DNA from: Tetrapyrgos nigripes
Taxonomy: Eukaryota; Basidiomycota; Agaricomycetes; Agaricales; Campanellaceae
Length of the DNA: 64,000 nucleotides
Direction: 5' to 3'
NCBI GenBank assembly: GCA_013368315.1
Contig: JAACJM010000013.1
Location: 124,001-188,000, forward strand
Under the pieces are notes generated by a model. The model had not been told where the DNA came from and did not search any database. It worked only from the letters and a program-made list of their open reading frames with translations. Each line of letters opens with the position of its first letter. Position 1 is the first letter of the stretch. Made by a program: the position numbers and the translations under genes. Positions 45,148 through 55,685 of this stretch are shown one piece after another.

Positions 45148-45803
45148 ATGGCCACTCTACTTCGTGCACTCACTCGTTTACCTCCAGTTTCAGCTTCTCT
45201 TCCTAGAAATGTCTTGACCCAACAAAGACTACCCTTTGCTGCTGGCAGCTCCAGCTCCAGTTTGCTCCAGCAGTTTTACCAACTCCGAGCTTTCCATCCA
45301 TCCCCAACTTCCTTCGCCACAATGAACCAGGCAATGCGGCGCAAAAAGCGACCTGAACGCAGGACAGCTATCACCAAGTCCCCACTTCTGAATCAATGTC
45401 CTCAACGCAAGGGAGTTTGTACGCAGATTATGATTCGTACGCCGAAAAAACCAAACTCTGCCAAGCGTAAAGTTGCTAGGGTGAAACTCACCAATGGGGA
45501 ATCGGTCATGGCGTATATTGGAGGAGAGGGACATAATCTTCAGGAGCATAGTGTGGTTTTGGTTCGTGGTGGTCGTGTTAAGGATTTGCCAGGAGTCAAG
45601 TAAGTGTTGTTTTCACTTTTTTTCCCCTGGTTATCCTTATAATTTGTGTATAGGTACCATTTGGTACGTGGTGCACTAGACTTTGGTGGTGTACCAGGAA
45701 GGATGACTGGTAGGAGTAAATACGGGTAAGTTTACAGTTCATCACGTCTTTTCGCGTCCTTACGTCCGTTCTCTTCTACAGTGCGAAGAAGCCTAAAAAA
45801 TAG
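45148..45803 (+). CDS. MRPS12: mitochondrial ribosomal protein uS12m
   Basis: Small-subunit mitochondrial ribosomal protein at the decoding centre. [20 protein letters not shown] and [20 protein letters not shown] form the import presequence; an ATG at 45124 is in frame but lies before a better presequence start. The S12 core is unmistakable: [67 protein letters not shown]. After an intron comes [20 protein letters not shown], and a final mini-exon gives AKKPKK. PNSA and GEGHNLQEH are universal. Two introns near the end. Confidence 0.95.
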
Positions 45804-46418
45804 ACATATGTCTGCATTCTATTGTATCTCTACAATAATATTCTGGTGCACCTTTCACCCATTAATACACGGGCGAAGTCCTCAACTGGTGTCTATTGTG
45901 ACTTTTTGCTCAACAGAGGATTTCGGCTTTTTCTCAAATTGACAAAACGTGGTGTTGTCACGTACACTTCATCACAACTCATACTCTCTTTCTGCCATTG
46001 ATGAAACATTGGGTGATGAGCAGTACCGTTGTATCAGTATGAAGCAGGGCACTCGATAATCTCTCGGCAAAAGATTGGAAGAGTTATGTGCAAGTAGATC
46101 TGTGAAGAATAGCAGGAAAGGATCCATTTCTGCAGAAGCAGTCGGAGAGATACATGATTTCGGGATGCAGCGTAATCCTATTGTCCTGCACGCAGACCTT
46201 TTGAAAGGGAGGTACTGACTAGATACGCCGAAGAGCTATCAGCCGACCTAAAATGACACTTTCTTCTTGAAGCCAGAGGAGGTTAAGGCCCTGTTTAGGG
46301 AAAGTGCAATGTAAGACTTGCTTCAAAAATGAACGTTTGAACGGTCTTGTCCAATCTGCGAAATATGCCTGGATTGTCGAGGTGGAAGACCAAAAGTACA
46401 CGATTTTAGGCAGAAAGC
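45804..46418. other. intergenic, no gene supported
   Basis: It separates the convergent uS12m and PPIL1 genes. No open frame of quality, tRNA or repeat is evident. Confidence 0.5.
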
Positions 46419-47156
46419 TCAAACAACTCTGGACTTGTGGATTTTGACTTCCTCTCGGGGCCTGAAGTCAAGTTTATGCACAATTAGAGGAGGATGGAAC
46501 TGAAAGAAATTTCGTGCGCACCGATCCTGATTATCCACAGCTACAGCGCCTAGTCGTTGTACGACACGCATTCCCGAGCTTACTCGACCAAAGATTGTGT
46601 GCTTGTTGTCAAGATATGGTGTCGGCGCGAGGGTTATGAAAAACTGTGAGCCTAGAGCATGCAAATAAGTACGACAGGACAAAAGAGTGATCGAGATATT
46701 AGTACCATTAGTGTTTGGTCCAGAATTGGCCATGGCTAGGATACCAGCACCCGTGAACCTCAGCTCAGGGTGGATTTCATCCTCACTGTCAGAGAAGTGC
46801 GTCAGCGTGCAGAAGAAGACACGAGGAGACAGTACGAACAACTTTTGACCGTAAATGCTAGTCCCACCTCTTCCTGTACCTGTTGGGTCGCCTCCTTGAA
46901 TCATGAAATCCTAAGACAAAGTTGAGCAAAGACTCTTGCAAAGTACCGAGGAACTGACAGCGATAATTCGATGGAAGACAACTCCACTATAGTATCCCCG
47001 TTTTGATAACTCTGCAAAATTCTGACATGTCTAAAAGTCCTTCAGCAAACTGGAGAGATAATAAGCAGTGAAACACACCTTCGGAGCATGATCCCAGTAC
47101 AATTCGAGCTGGATATCGCCCAAACTAGTTTCGAGCACGACCGATTCTGAACTCAT
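46419..47156 (-). CDS. PPIL1-type cyclophilin (spliceosomal peptidyl-prolyl isomerase)
   Basis: Single-domain cyclophilin of about 160 residues. Blocks: [40 protein letters not shown] with catalytic [23 protein letters not shown], then after an intron [20 protein letters not shown] and [40 protein letters not shown] follows, and the C-terminus is [13 protein letters not shown]. These match human PPIL1 almost throughout, including DRP near the end. PPIL1 isomerises prolines in spliceosome partners such as SKIP. Active-site Arg, Gln and His are present. Five or six short introns. Divergent from ADA2 (375 bp). Confidence 0.93.
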
Positions 47157-47531
47157 GTGGAGGGTCGGGCTGGGCGGCGCGAAATTTCAAACCAGCCGAC
47201 TTGTTTGTTTGTCAAAAGGCTGATAAGACAAACAACAAGACTCGTCGGTCGCTGTCGTCGTCGAGACCAAAACAACAGCGCGCTCGCCTCTTTCTCACTT
47301 GTATTACGATCTCTCTTCATTTTGAGCTCGAAATAAGAGCTAGGTAAGGTTCTTCCTTCTTTTTGCCCGTTGCTCTTCCATAAAATCGTTCTTTTTGCAG
47401 ATAACTTTGCTGTCGCTGACGTCGACCCCGAACGTCTCAAAGTCTCTATCCCGACTTTTGATGTACTTGGCTCTTATCAATTCACGAATCTTCTGAGCCT
47501 CGAGGAAGAAACCCAGACTATTTGACTCGTT

Positions 47532-49863
47532 ATGACAGTGACTCAACGCAAGCCACAACACAAGACAGATGACGTTCCCAGTGCGTTCGCTATCAATCTC
47601 TCTATTCATACATGCTTAAAGGTCGTTTCCATAACCTAGTTGTCAACGAGCCCGGGGACTTGTACCAATGCGATTCGTGTGCATGTGACCTCACTCATAC
47701 CATCCGTATCAAATGCGCCGATCCTGTTTGCGAAGTGGGCGACGGAGTCGACATATGCCCACAGTGTTTCTGCTCTGGAAAGGAATTTGGGAAACATAAG
47801 AGGGGACATGACTATAGAGTCATTGTAAGAAGAAACCGCTTAGCTTTGTTTTCTCAGAATTTGATTCTAATTTTGCTTTGTCACAGACAATTAACTCGTA
47901 TCCCATTTTTACGGAAGACTGGGGAGCAGATGAGTGCGTGTTTCAACTAGGATGATGTTGCTGGTTTGACTAACTCCGCCTTCTAGGGAATTACTCCTCG
48001 TCAAGGGTATCGCAACGCAAGGATTTGGTAACTGGAAGAAGATTGCAGAGGTTGTTGGAACGCGTACCAAAGAAGAGGTCGAAGAGCACTACAATTCCGT
48101 CTATATCCAATCAAAAGATTGGCCCACTCCTGTGAGTTTATCTAGCCAGCTTTTTGCACAAATCTGACCATATTATTCCAGCCCATGGATCGGACTTTTG
48201 ACATCGATCCAGCAGAGTTTCAAGAGCGAAAACGTAGACGATTAACTGCCATGAATGCAGCACCCATACCTCCAGTCAAACCATCTCCTACTTCCCTTCC
48301 AGGAATCCATGAAATCACCGGTTTCTTCCCTGGCCGATTAGAGTTTGAGCACGAGCTGGACAATGAGGCTGAAGATCTAGTCAAAGACCTGGAATTTGGA
48401 TCTGTTTTGAAATGGGGAGGGGATGAGATAGTTGAAGATGAGCATGATCTCGACGTGAAAGCTCGGCTACGTTGGGAGGAAGAACGTCGGAATGGAGGTC
48501 CTTCAGCAGCGACAGCGGGGAAGAAGAAGCCTTTTTTTGGTGGTAAAGGAATGGTGAACGGAGTCAATGGGTTGACAAATGGGTATCATCCACCGGCCGC
48601 ACCCGTGCAGCCGAAATCTGAGGACATCACGATGTCCAATGGAGAGAAGAATGAAGATGAGGATGAGACTGAAGAAGTAACACAACCGCCACCTATAGAG
48701 ACGAAAGATTCTCTGGATTTCAAGCTCACGTTGTTGGAGATGTACTTCCAAAGAGTGGATAGAAGATTAGAAGCAAAATCAATCATGTATGACAGGGGTC
48801 TGTTGGAGTATAAAAAGGTGCGTGTATATCGTTCGCACCGTCCTTACCTTTTTTTCATCCTATTGGATCATAGATGCAAGCTGCCGATAAAAAACGGCCC
48901 AGAGAAGAGAGGGAAATCCTCCATCGATTGCGACCCTTTGCACGCCTTCAGACGTCTGCTGATTACGAAGCATTTGCCACTGACATCCTGTATGAGGCAC
49001 TCCTCCGGAAAAGAATCAAGGAGCTTCAAGATTATCGACGATTGGGTCTGGTTACGGCGGCTGATATTGACAAGTACGAGGCAGACGTCGTGAAAAGGGT
49101 TTGTCGATTTCTTTTCACTCGTTGTTATTGATGCTGATCACTTTTCCAGCAACAAGCCAAAAGTGCTCACCAATATCACAATTCCGAACGGCTGCAGTAT
49201 CGTGCTGGCAGTCGACAATCTTCAGGGCCAGATCAACGTCGTGTTAGTCTTGCTTCTTTCGGTGATTCTGAAGGCAGGAGGAGCCACGAGCGCGAGAGTA
49301 CGCCCAAACTACCGGGCAGTTCATCAGCTGGGTCTGTCGTTCGGAAGCCACAACGTGGGTGTTTTGTGAACAAGATGATTTTGTTGGTACTGATCGTATG
49401 TTTGTGTTGTAGCTGGACCTCTCAACCTTGCCAACAGCCCATCTCTGCATCTATTGACCCCTGCAGAGCAAACACTATGTTCTCAGCTGCGTATTCTGCC
49501 CAAGCCATATCTTGTCATTAAAGAGACCTTGGTACGAGAATACGCTCGTCGTGGTGGTAAACTACGTCGTCGAGAAGCTCGAGATTTGGTCAAGGTGGAT
49601 GTCAACAAGACGAGTCGGGTCTGGGACTTTCTGGTTGCAACGGGATTCCTCAAAATCACCTCAGATCCAGAGCCAGTCGCTCCTGTACCAGCCCGGACGG
49701 CTAGTCAGGATTCTAGGTACGTTTTTATTAACCTTTCCTTCCCTGAGGTCTTCTAACCTTTTCCCCTCTTCTCAGCGTTCCTCCTGCCTCAGTGAATGAT
49801 ATGCAAGGTTCTCCGATCATGCCGCCTCCATCGATACCCAGCAGTGTTGGACCACTATCGTGA
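47532..49863 (+). CDS. ADA2: SAGA/ADA transcriptional adaptor ADA2
   Basis: Histone acetyltransferase adaptor that activates GCN5. The start MTVTQRKPQHKTDDVP joins to the ZZ zinc finger: PGDLYQCDSCACDLTHTIRI, KCADPVCEVGDGVDICPQCF, KHKRGHDYRVI. The SANT domain follows across introns: FTEDWGADE, ELLLVKGIATQGFGNWKKIA, RTKEEVEEHYNSVYIQSKDW. PMDRTFDIDPAEFQERKRRR, PGIHEITGFFPGRLEFEHEL and DLEFGSVLKWGGDEIVED are ADA2-specific blocks. The C-terminal SWIRM domain reads EQTLCSQLRILPKPYLVIKE, ARRGGKLRRREARDLVKVDV, NKTSRVWDFLVATGFL. It ends PPPSIPSSVGPLS. About nine introns and 640 residues. Zinc ligands are all present. Confidence 0.94.
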
Positions 49864-50190
49864 CAGGACTTTGGACATTGTATTTTTACTTGGTATTATT
49901 CACTGTATCCTTATTGCATTATCATATGTACACTATCACCTATATATCGCCGCTGCTCAGATACCAAAGACATGCCATTGAGAACTCGGAGAGGGGCCAG
50001 AAAAGTCTATATTGCGTCTAGTCCAATTGCGTTGGCGGTGTTGGGAAATAAAGCCTACGCGAGGACCGGGGCTTCGGGGCTTGTTATCTTCCTGCCATCT
50101 TCTCTCGCAACGCCCACTTGTCGCTGACGACTCTTTCCCTCGCTGACGACCTCTTCCCTCGCTGGCGACTCCTTCCCCCATCTCCTTTAC

Positions 50191-51630
50191 ATGCACGACA
50201 ATGGGGAGCTCTATCTGCCAGCAGAGATCTGGCTTGAAGTCTCTAATCACCTATCGCACGCCCACCTCAATGCACTTTCATTGACCTGTCGGTCTATCCA
50301 GAATCTAGTCCAATCTTATTTATTTCGCCACGTTCATTTCTACCCCATGCTCGACACGGAAAAGCCTGCTTCTTTTTTCATAGAGGAGATTGCAAATTAT
50401 CTCGACTTCCTTTCATCATCCCGCTTGGTCGCTGGTGTTCAATGCTGCACAATCTGCCCCTTTCGGCACCCTCCTTCCCAGAACATGTACATGGCAGAAG
50501 AAGCCCTGCTAGTGGTCCTCGAGGGTCTTCGGCGCTTCCCCAACCTCCGTAGCCTCAATCTACGAAAAGTCACCCTCAGTGTTGACACGATCAACGCCCT
50601 GCGGCGTCTTGATGTATCAATACTGGATCTGCAGTCAAGTGTAGAGCACTGTATTGATCAGCCCATGTTCGAGAATCGTCTCCCTCTTCGCGACTTCATC
50701 TTCGACCGCAACATGCCATTTAGTTCCAACCAGCTTTCCGCGTCAGCACTCTCCCTCTTTCTCAACCCAGACACGCTAAAATCCTTTTTCGGGGCACAAT
50801 TTCGTGCTGAGAATATTCTCGTGGCTCTAGCGAGGTCGCCGCGTCCTTTTGTCGCGTTGAGATTGCTGCATATCGGGGTAGATGTGATGTCGCAGGAAGG
50901 GTTGATTCCGGCTTTGGCACAGTGTCCAGCGATAGAAAAAGTCTGTCTGCATCAGCAGCTTTGGGATCTAACGCATTGTGACGCACCAGAGGAGACTCTA
51001 CCGGGTGATGTGCTTCCCAATTTGACGTGCTACGAGGGATCCCATACGTTTGCAACCTTCTTCTGTAAACATCACTCGTTGAGGCGTGTCGCGCTTAAAC
51101 CTTCCCGTCCCATGTCACCCAAATTTGACGACCCAGAGTCTATTTGCGCTTGCTTGGGGTGTCTTGGTCCCCGTGTCGAGTCGCTCGATATCCCTGGTGG
51201 GACTTTGATGACTGAGCATCTGCTCAGCACCATATCAACTTCCTTCCCCGAGCTTAGGCGCCTTAGCATCAACTGCTATCCATATTACACCGAACCCTTC
51301 TCGCGTCCCCCTCAGGTCCAGCATGCGTTGTCTGAAGCGGTTCTACCAGCTGGGTTGGAGGAGATCAATCTGGGCGTGAAGATAGAGGATGATTATCCGA
51401 AGCGGGATGTGTTGGCTCATGTTAAATTGTGTGGGCAGGCGTGTCCTGGGTTGAGGATTGTGAGGATCAGGTACGGAAGGTACCCATTATCAAAATCGAT
51501 TGTATGGAGGAGGTCGACAATGTTGGCTGAATACCAAAAGACTGGAGTCATGCAGCCGCGGATAGAACAGCTGAGGGTGGAACCAATCTGCATGGCAGGT
51601 TCGCCGACGCCATGTTCGGACAACCTTTAG
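50191..51630 (+). CDS. F-box protein with divergent leucine-rich repeats
   Basis: Intronless, 479 residues, in contrast to the intron-rich neighbours. The N-terminal F-box-like helix set reads YLPAEIWLEVSNHLSHAHLN, ALSLTCRSIQNLVQSYLFRH, typical of the large agaricomycete F-box family. Leu-rich segments follow (FPNLRSLNLRKVTLSVDTIN, LGPRVESLDIPGGTLMTEHL, FPELRRLSINCYPYYTEPFS). It would act as a substrate adaptor of an SCF ubiquitin ligase. The family is expanded and fast-evolving in mushrooms, so no orthologue can be named. No frame break is seen. Confidence 0.8.
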   Translation: MHDNGELYLPAEIWLEVSNHLSHAHLNALSLTCRSIQNLVQSYLFRHVHFYPMLDTEKPASFFIEEIANYLDFLSSSRLVAGVQCCTICPFRHPPSQNMYMAEEALLVVLEGLRRFPNLRSLNLRKVTLSVDTINALRRLDVSILDLQSSVEHCIDQPMFENRLPLRDFIFDRNMPFSSNQLSASALSLFLNPDTLKSFFGAQFRAENILVALARSPRPFVALRLLHIGVDVMSQEGLIPALAQCPAIEKVCLHQQLWDLTHCDAPEETLPGDVLPNLTCYEGSHTFATFFCKHHSLRRVALKPSRPMSPKFDDPESICACLGCLGPRVESLDIPGGTLMTEHLLSTISTSFPELRRLSINCYPYYTEPFSRPPQVQHALSEAVLPAGLEEINLGVKIEDDYPKRDVLAHVKLCGQACPGLRIVRIRYGRYPLSKSIVWRRSTMLAEYQKTGVMQPRIEQLRVEPICMAGSPTPCSDNL

Positions 51631-51634
51631 TCAC

Positions 51635-52215
51635 GGTGTGGCGGATGGTCACTCTCATCGGATTTTTCGTCAGCGGAGTATATGGTTGGGTTTGTCCTGT
51701 GTTTCTTCCTATGGCATACAGGGTTTGTGGATATATTAATGGACATGTTCTGTACCAGGGATATTTCATGTGTACACGACGACGATGTATTTGTATCTTT
51801 CGATCGACCGCTGCTTTTTCGGTTTCACAGTACTAGGGATCTTAAAGATGGACTGCTAGGAGAGCTCCCTCGGGTGTCTCGGTGCTAAATCTCAGAACGT
51901 GGCGGCGGATGATCACCCCCATTGGTTTTTTTCGGGTTTGCAGCCGGGGAATATGATTGGGTTTGTCCCAGATTTTATATTGAACTGGAGCCTTTCTGCC
52001 AGTCCACTTATACACCGAGTGTTTCTTCCTTTGACCTACAGGGTTTGTACATTAATGGATACGTTCTGTACCAGGGATATTCTATGTGCACACGACGACG
52101 ATGTATGTGTATTTTTCGATCGACTGCTGCTTTTTCGGTTTGCACAGTACTAGTGTTCTTACAGATGGACAGCTAGGAGACCTCCCTCGGATCTCGAGGC
52201 GCTAAATCTCAGAAT
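51635..52215 (+). repeat. tandem duplication of about 0.27-0.32 kb between F-box and ferritin-like genes
   Basis: Copy 1 (about 51635-51897) and copy 2 (about 51898-52215) share GTTCTGTACCAGGGATAT, CACGACGACGATGTAT, CTGCTTTTTCGGTTT and the ending GCTAAATCTCAGAA. Divergence is roughly 15 percent. Copy 2 has an extra block of about 45 nt near 51975-52020. No convincing gene occupies it. Confidence 0.8.
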
Positions 52216-52252
52216 TTCCTATGACCTCTTCCGGGATGCCCGACTGTCGATT

Positions 52253-52266
52253 GCGTGACGTCACGC
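52253..52266. promoter_or_regulatory. perfect CRE palindrome upstream of ferritin-like gene
   Basis: GCGTGACGTCACGC is a perfect 14-bp palindrome containing TGACGTCA, the consensus for ATF/CREB-type bZIP factors (Atf1-like stress regulators in fungi). It ends 18 nt before the TATA element, at a normal activator distance. Confidence 0.65.
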
Positions 52267-52284
52267 GTCTAAAATGCAGGGCAT

Positions 52285-52293
52285 TATATAAAA
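52285..52293 (+). promoter_or_regulatory. TATA box of ferritin-like gene
   Basis: TATATAAAA begins 55 nt upstream of the ATG at 52340. With the CRE it makes the clearest core promoter in the window. Confidence 0.65.
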
Positions 52294-52339
52294 ACGAAGG
52301 AACTCGAACGTTTTTCACCATCCCAATCCACCATCCACC

Positions 52340-53495
52340 ATGAGATATTCCACTCTTCTTAGCTTTACTCTGCCTCTTTTTGCGGCTGCAGGTGCCCACA
52401 TCGTTGTGCGACAAACTGGTGGAGAGGATATCGGTGCGTCTGAGACTTCGCGCCACCTGTCTAATTCTGAACAAGCTGACGACTATCACAGACCCTGCCG
52501 TGCTCAACTTTGCTCTGACTCTTGAACATCTCGAGAACGCATTCTACAGCCATGCTCTATCTGCATACGACGCCGGAGCATTTCAGGACGCTGGGTATGC
52601 CCCATGGGTTCGAGGTCGCATTCAAGAGATCTCTGCGCACGAACAAGCTCATGTCGACTTTTTGACATCTGCATTGCAGGCTGCTGGAGCCACTCCGGCC
52701 CAAGCTTGCACGTATAACTTGTTAGTAGTCTCACTCTGCGACACCGAATAATTTGAGTGCTGACAATTATACTTCTTCCTACTCTCCAGCACGTACACTG
52801 ATCCAAAGTCATTCATCCAGCTTAGCTCAGCCTTTGAGACCGTTGGAACGTCAGCTTATACCGGTGCTGCTTCCCTCATTACAAACAAGGTAAGTCTTCA
52901 TAACCGCAGCTACCTGAGACATGGGCACTGACAAGGCTTTCAGGATTATTTGACAGCTGCTGGCACAATCCTTGTCACAGAGGCTCGTCACTCCAGTTGG
53001 ATTGACTCCTCTGGCAAACATCAGAATCCATGGAGTGGTGCCTTTGAAGTAATTCAACCTCCTCCAGAACATCGTTCTTGTGCTGATTGTACCATGACAC
53101 AGGTTGCTCTCACACCTAACCAAGTCTATACTATTGCTTCAGCTTTTATTGAGTCTTGCCCATCCTCCAACCCTGCCCTCCCCGCCAAAGCCAATCCAGC
53201 TCTCTCCATCTCAGCCGATGCCGCCCCTGGTCAGAACGTCTCCTTAACTTTCGATGCCACTGCAGCTGGGAACAGCTCAGACGGCCTTTACCTCAACATC
53301 CTCACCTCCAGCGGTTCCAAATCTGCTCCAATCAGTGTAGATGGAGATAGCAAGACTGCGACATTCCCTGATGTCATAGGGACTGTGTTCGCGTTTGTGA
53401 CAGACGGCAGCGCGACGGTGACGGATAACAATACGGTTGCTGGACCTGCGTTGTTGATGTTTCCGTTCGATTCGCAAGGCGAGCTGATACACTAG
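52340..53495 (+). CDS. secreted ferritin-like (Rds1-type) stress protein
   Basis: [20 protein letters not shown] is a signal peptide. A 57-nt intron after GGEDI joins to [20 protein letters not shown], the first helix of the ferritin-like fold. [20 protein letters not shown] supplies the second helix with E..H carboxylate/imidazole ligands, and [20 protein letters not shown] the later E..RH helix. The C-terminal third is a beta-rich domain ([38 protein letters not shown]). This is the layout of fungal ferritin_2/Rds1-like proteins, stress- and sexual-stage-induced. About five introns and 300 residues. The CRE palindrome upstream supports stress regulation. Confidence 0.85.
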
Positions 53496-53897
53496 GTTTA
53501 TACTAGGAATGTGGTGAAGGAAGAGTATCATAGCAAACAACTGACATTCATGGATTTCTTACAGTACGAGTGTACGTTTCGTGTACAATAACGCAGAAAT
53601 TTTGGCCCTTCCTAATATTGAACCCAAGAGAATAATTCGTCATTGACTTGCCAGTGAAAGTCAGGGGTACAAGGGGCGTCCCGAGAAATCTTCCTTTTTG
53701 GGAACGCGCACTCCTCTTTTTGCCTCATACTGATAGCACCTCTATCAGGACGCGTCTTGTTTTGGTACTTCCACCACCCAAAGTTTTCCCACGCCCAAAA
53801 AGCAGGAAAACTGAGGCCTCGGTGGTATCACTACATACATAGATAGCCTTTCTAACATTATCAACTACTTTAAACATTCGCAACCGCTCAACAACGC
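53496..53897. other. junction between last cellular gene and LINE; probable LINE 5' UTR
   Basis: Sequence from about 53645 onward is probably the LINE leader. The exact 5' end and any target-site duplication cannot be placed by eye. Confidence 0.35.
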
Positions 53898-55685
53898 GTG
53901 CTGAGACGCGTAGAAAATGCTGACATGATACCAACATACGAGGAACTACTCAAGAAAGCAGTGAAGATGAAACTGTTCGACCCGAACGACAACCCAGCAG
54001 TCACCATACCCGCAAGCCTAACGGAACTCGCAGACCTATACATCACCAAAGTCGGTACCATCAGAGTCGAAGAAAGGAGGGAATCCTGGGAGAAGGTGCG
54101 TACCATGGCCATGATACTAACTCACCTACTCGCCTCCACGATGGCTATGAACGGAGAAGAGGGAATTAAGGTAATCAAAGAAGCAGTAAAGGAAACGATG
54201 AAGGATGAGGGGAAGTCAGAAGAGATGGAAGGAAGAGTACAGGAGATTGGAACGACAGTGGGAAGAATGGATGAAGCAATGAAGAACCTACAGCAGAAGA
54301 TGGAGGAACACCTTGCCAAGCCCACAACCCAACCACAAGGACCCAAGGACAACAATGAATGGGTAGACGTTGTCACCAAATCCATTGCTAAAACGCAACA
54401 CGACGAGGCCATCAACGCAGCCAAGGAAAACGACAGCAAGCTCATCATCGAAATACCGGACCCTGATTTCGACTGGACTCAAACAGAACCAGCCCTAGTG
54501 GGAAAGGCCCAGGACGCCCTGGAGAAGGTGATAACCAGCCAGTACAACAATGACTGCCTGGGTGACATCAAGGTGGTCACCGTAACCAAGACGTCCTCCA
54601 AATGCATCATATGTGGTTTCAGAACAGTCGCACAGGCCAAATGGTTGGCGAATCCAGAACAACTCGACATTTTTGCTAGGGGATGGAAATGCAAAGTACA
54701 AATGAAGCCCAACACTTTTCAGGCCATCACGGAGAGGGTGGACATTGCTGTCGACATCACCAATCCCAACCTCTGGGCCTCTGTCAAGGACGCCAATGGC
54801 CTTCCACCCAGGTCCATACACAGCATGAAGTGGTGCAGGAACCCTCTACTGCGAAGCAAAACACAGAGCATTGCCCTAGCCAAGATATCTTTCACAGACA
54901 GGGAAATATGCAACAAGGCTATCGAACGAGGAATAGTTATAGAGGGAAAAAGGGTACTGGTGAGAAAGGAATGCGCTGACCCAGTCTTATGCTCCAAGTG
55001 CCTACGTCCGTACCACATCGCGAAAGAATGCATAGCCAACACCTCAACGTGTGGATGATGCAGAAAACAACATCCCACCAGAGACTGCACATCCCAAGAT
55101 GCCAACAACCACCACTGCAGCAACTGCAACGTCTTGGGACACGGTGCCAAAGACTGAGATTGCCCATTCTTCGTTGCCCTGAAGGACAACAAGAACAGGA
55201 GAAACCATGAAAGCAAATACAAGTTCTATGTAACCGATGATGCCAAAATGTGGGTCCTGAACGACACTGGCAATGCGACAAGGGGTAATGGAAATTGGAG
55301 GGAGGAAGTAAGGACTCAAGCAGAGGCATCGGGATGGAAACACCTGACAGCAGGTGGTGGACAAGGACGACTAGCAGGAGGGGCATTTGGTGCTGGGGCC
55401 AGGACGAATTTGGGGAGCATGGGAATAAGGACGACTTACACCAGCCAGAAAGCGAGGAAGAACAACACCCATGGCTCCAACACACAACAGACCATGAATC
55501 AATACCTCAACCAGAACCAAACAAACCCAGCAACTGGAACCAACTGCATCCAAATAACGAACCAACATGCACCGTCTCGCCCCCAATCGGCACCTCCCAA
55601 TGAAACGCATAACCAGCGAAGCCAGTTGCAAGGACCCAACAGTGAACAGTCCACCACCACCTCCGCACCATCGTCAACCCAATGA
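53898..55685 (+). pseudogene. LINE ORF1 (gag-like RNA-binding protein), two internal stops
   Basis: One frame runs from MLRRVENADMIPTYEELLKK to TGA 55683-55685. The N-terminal half is helical and charged. The nucleic-acid-binding end has knuckles CSKCLRPYHIAKEC (CX2CX4HX4C), a second beginning CG*C (TGA at 55056-55058) and a third, CSNCNVLGHGAKD, whose following codon is TGA (55155-55157). Both stops fall where Trp would be usual. A Gln/Asn/Ser/Thr-rich tail follows. The final codon overlaps the ORF2 start as ATGA. Confidence 0.85.
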
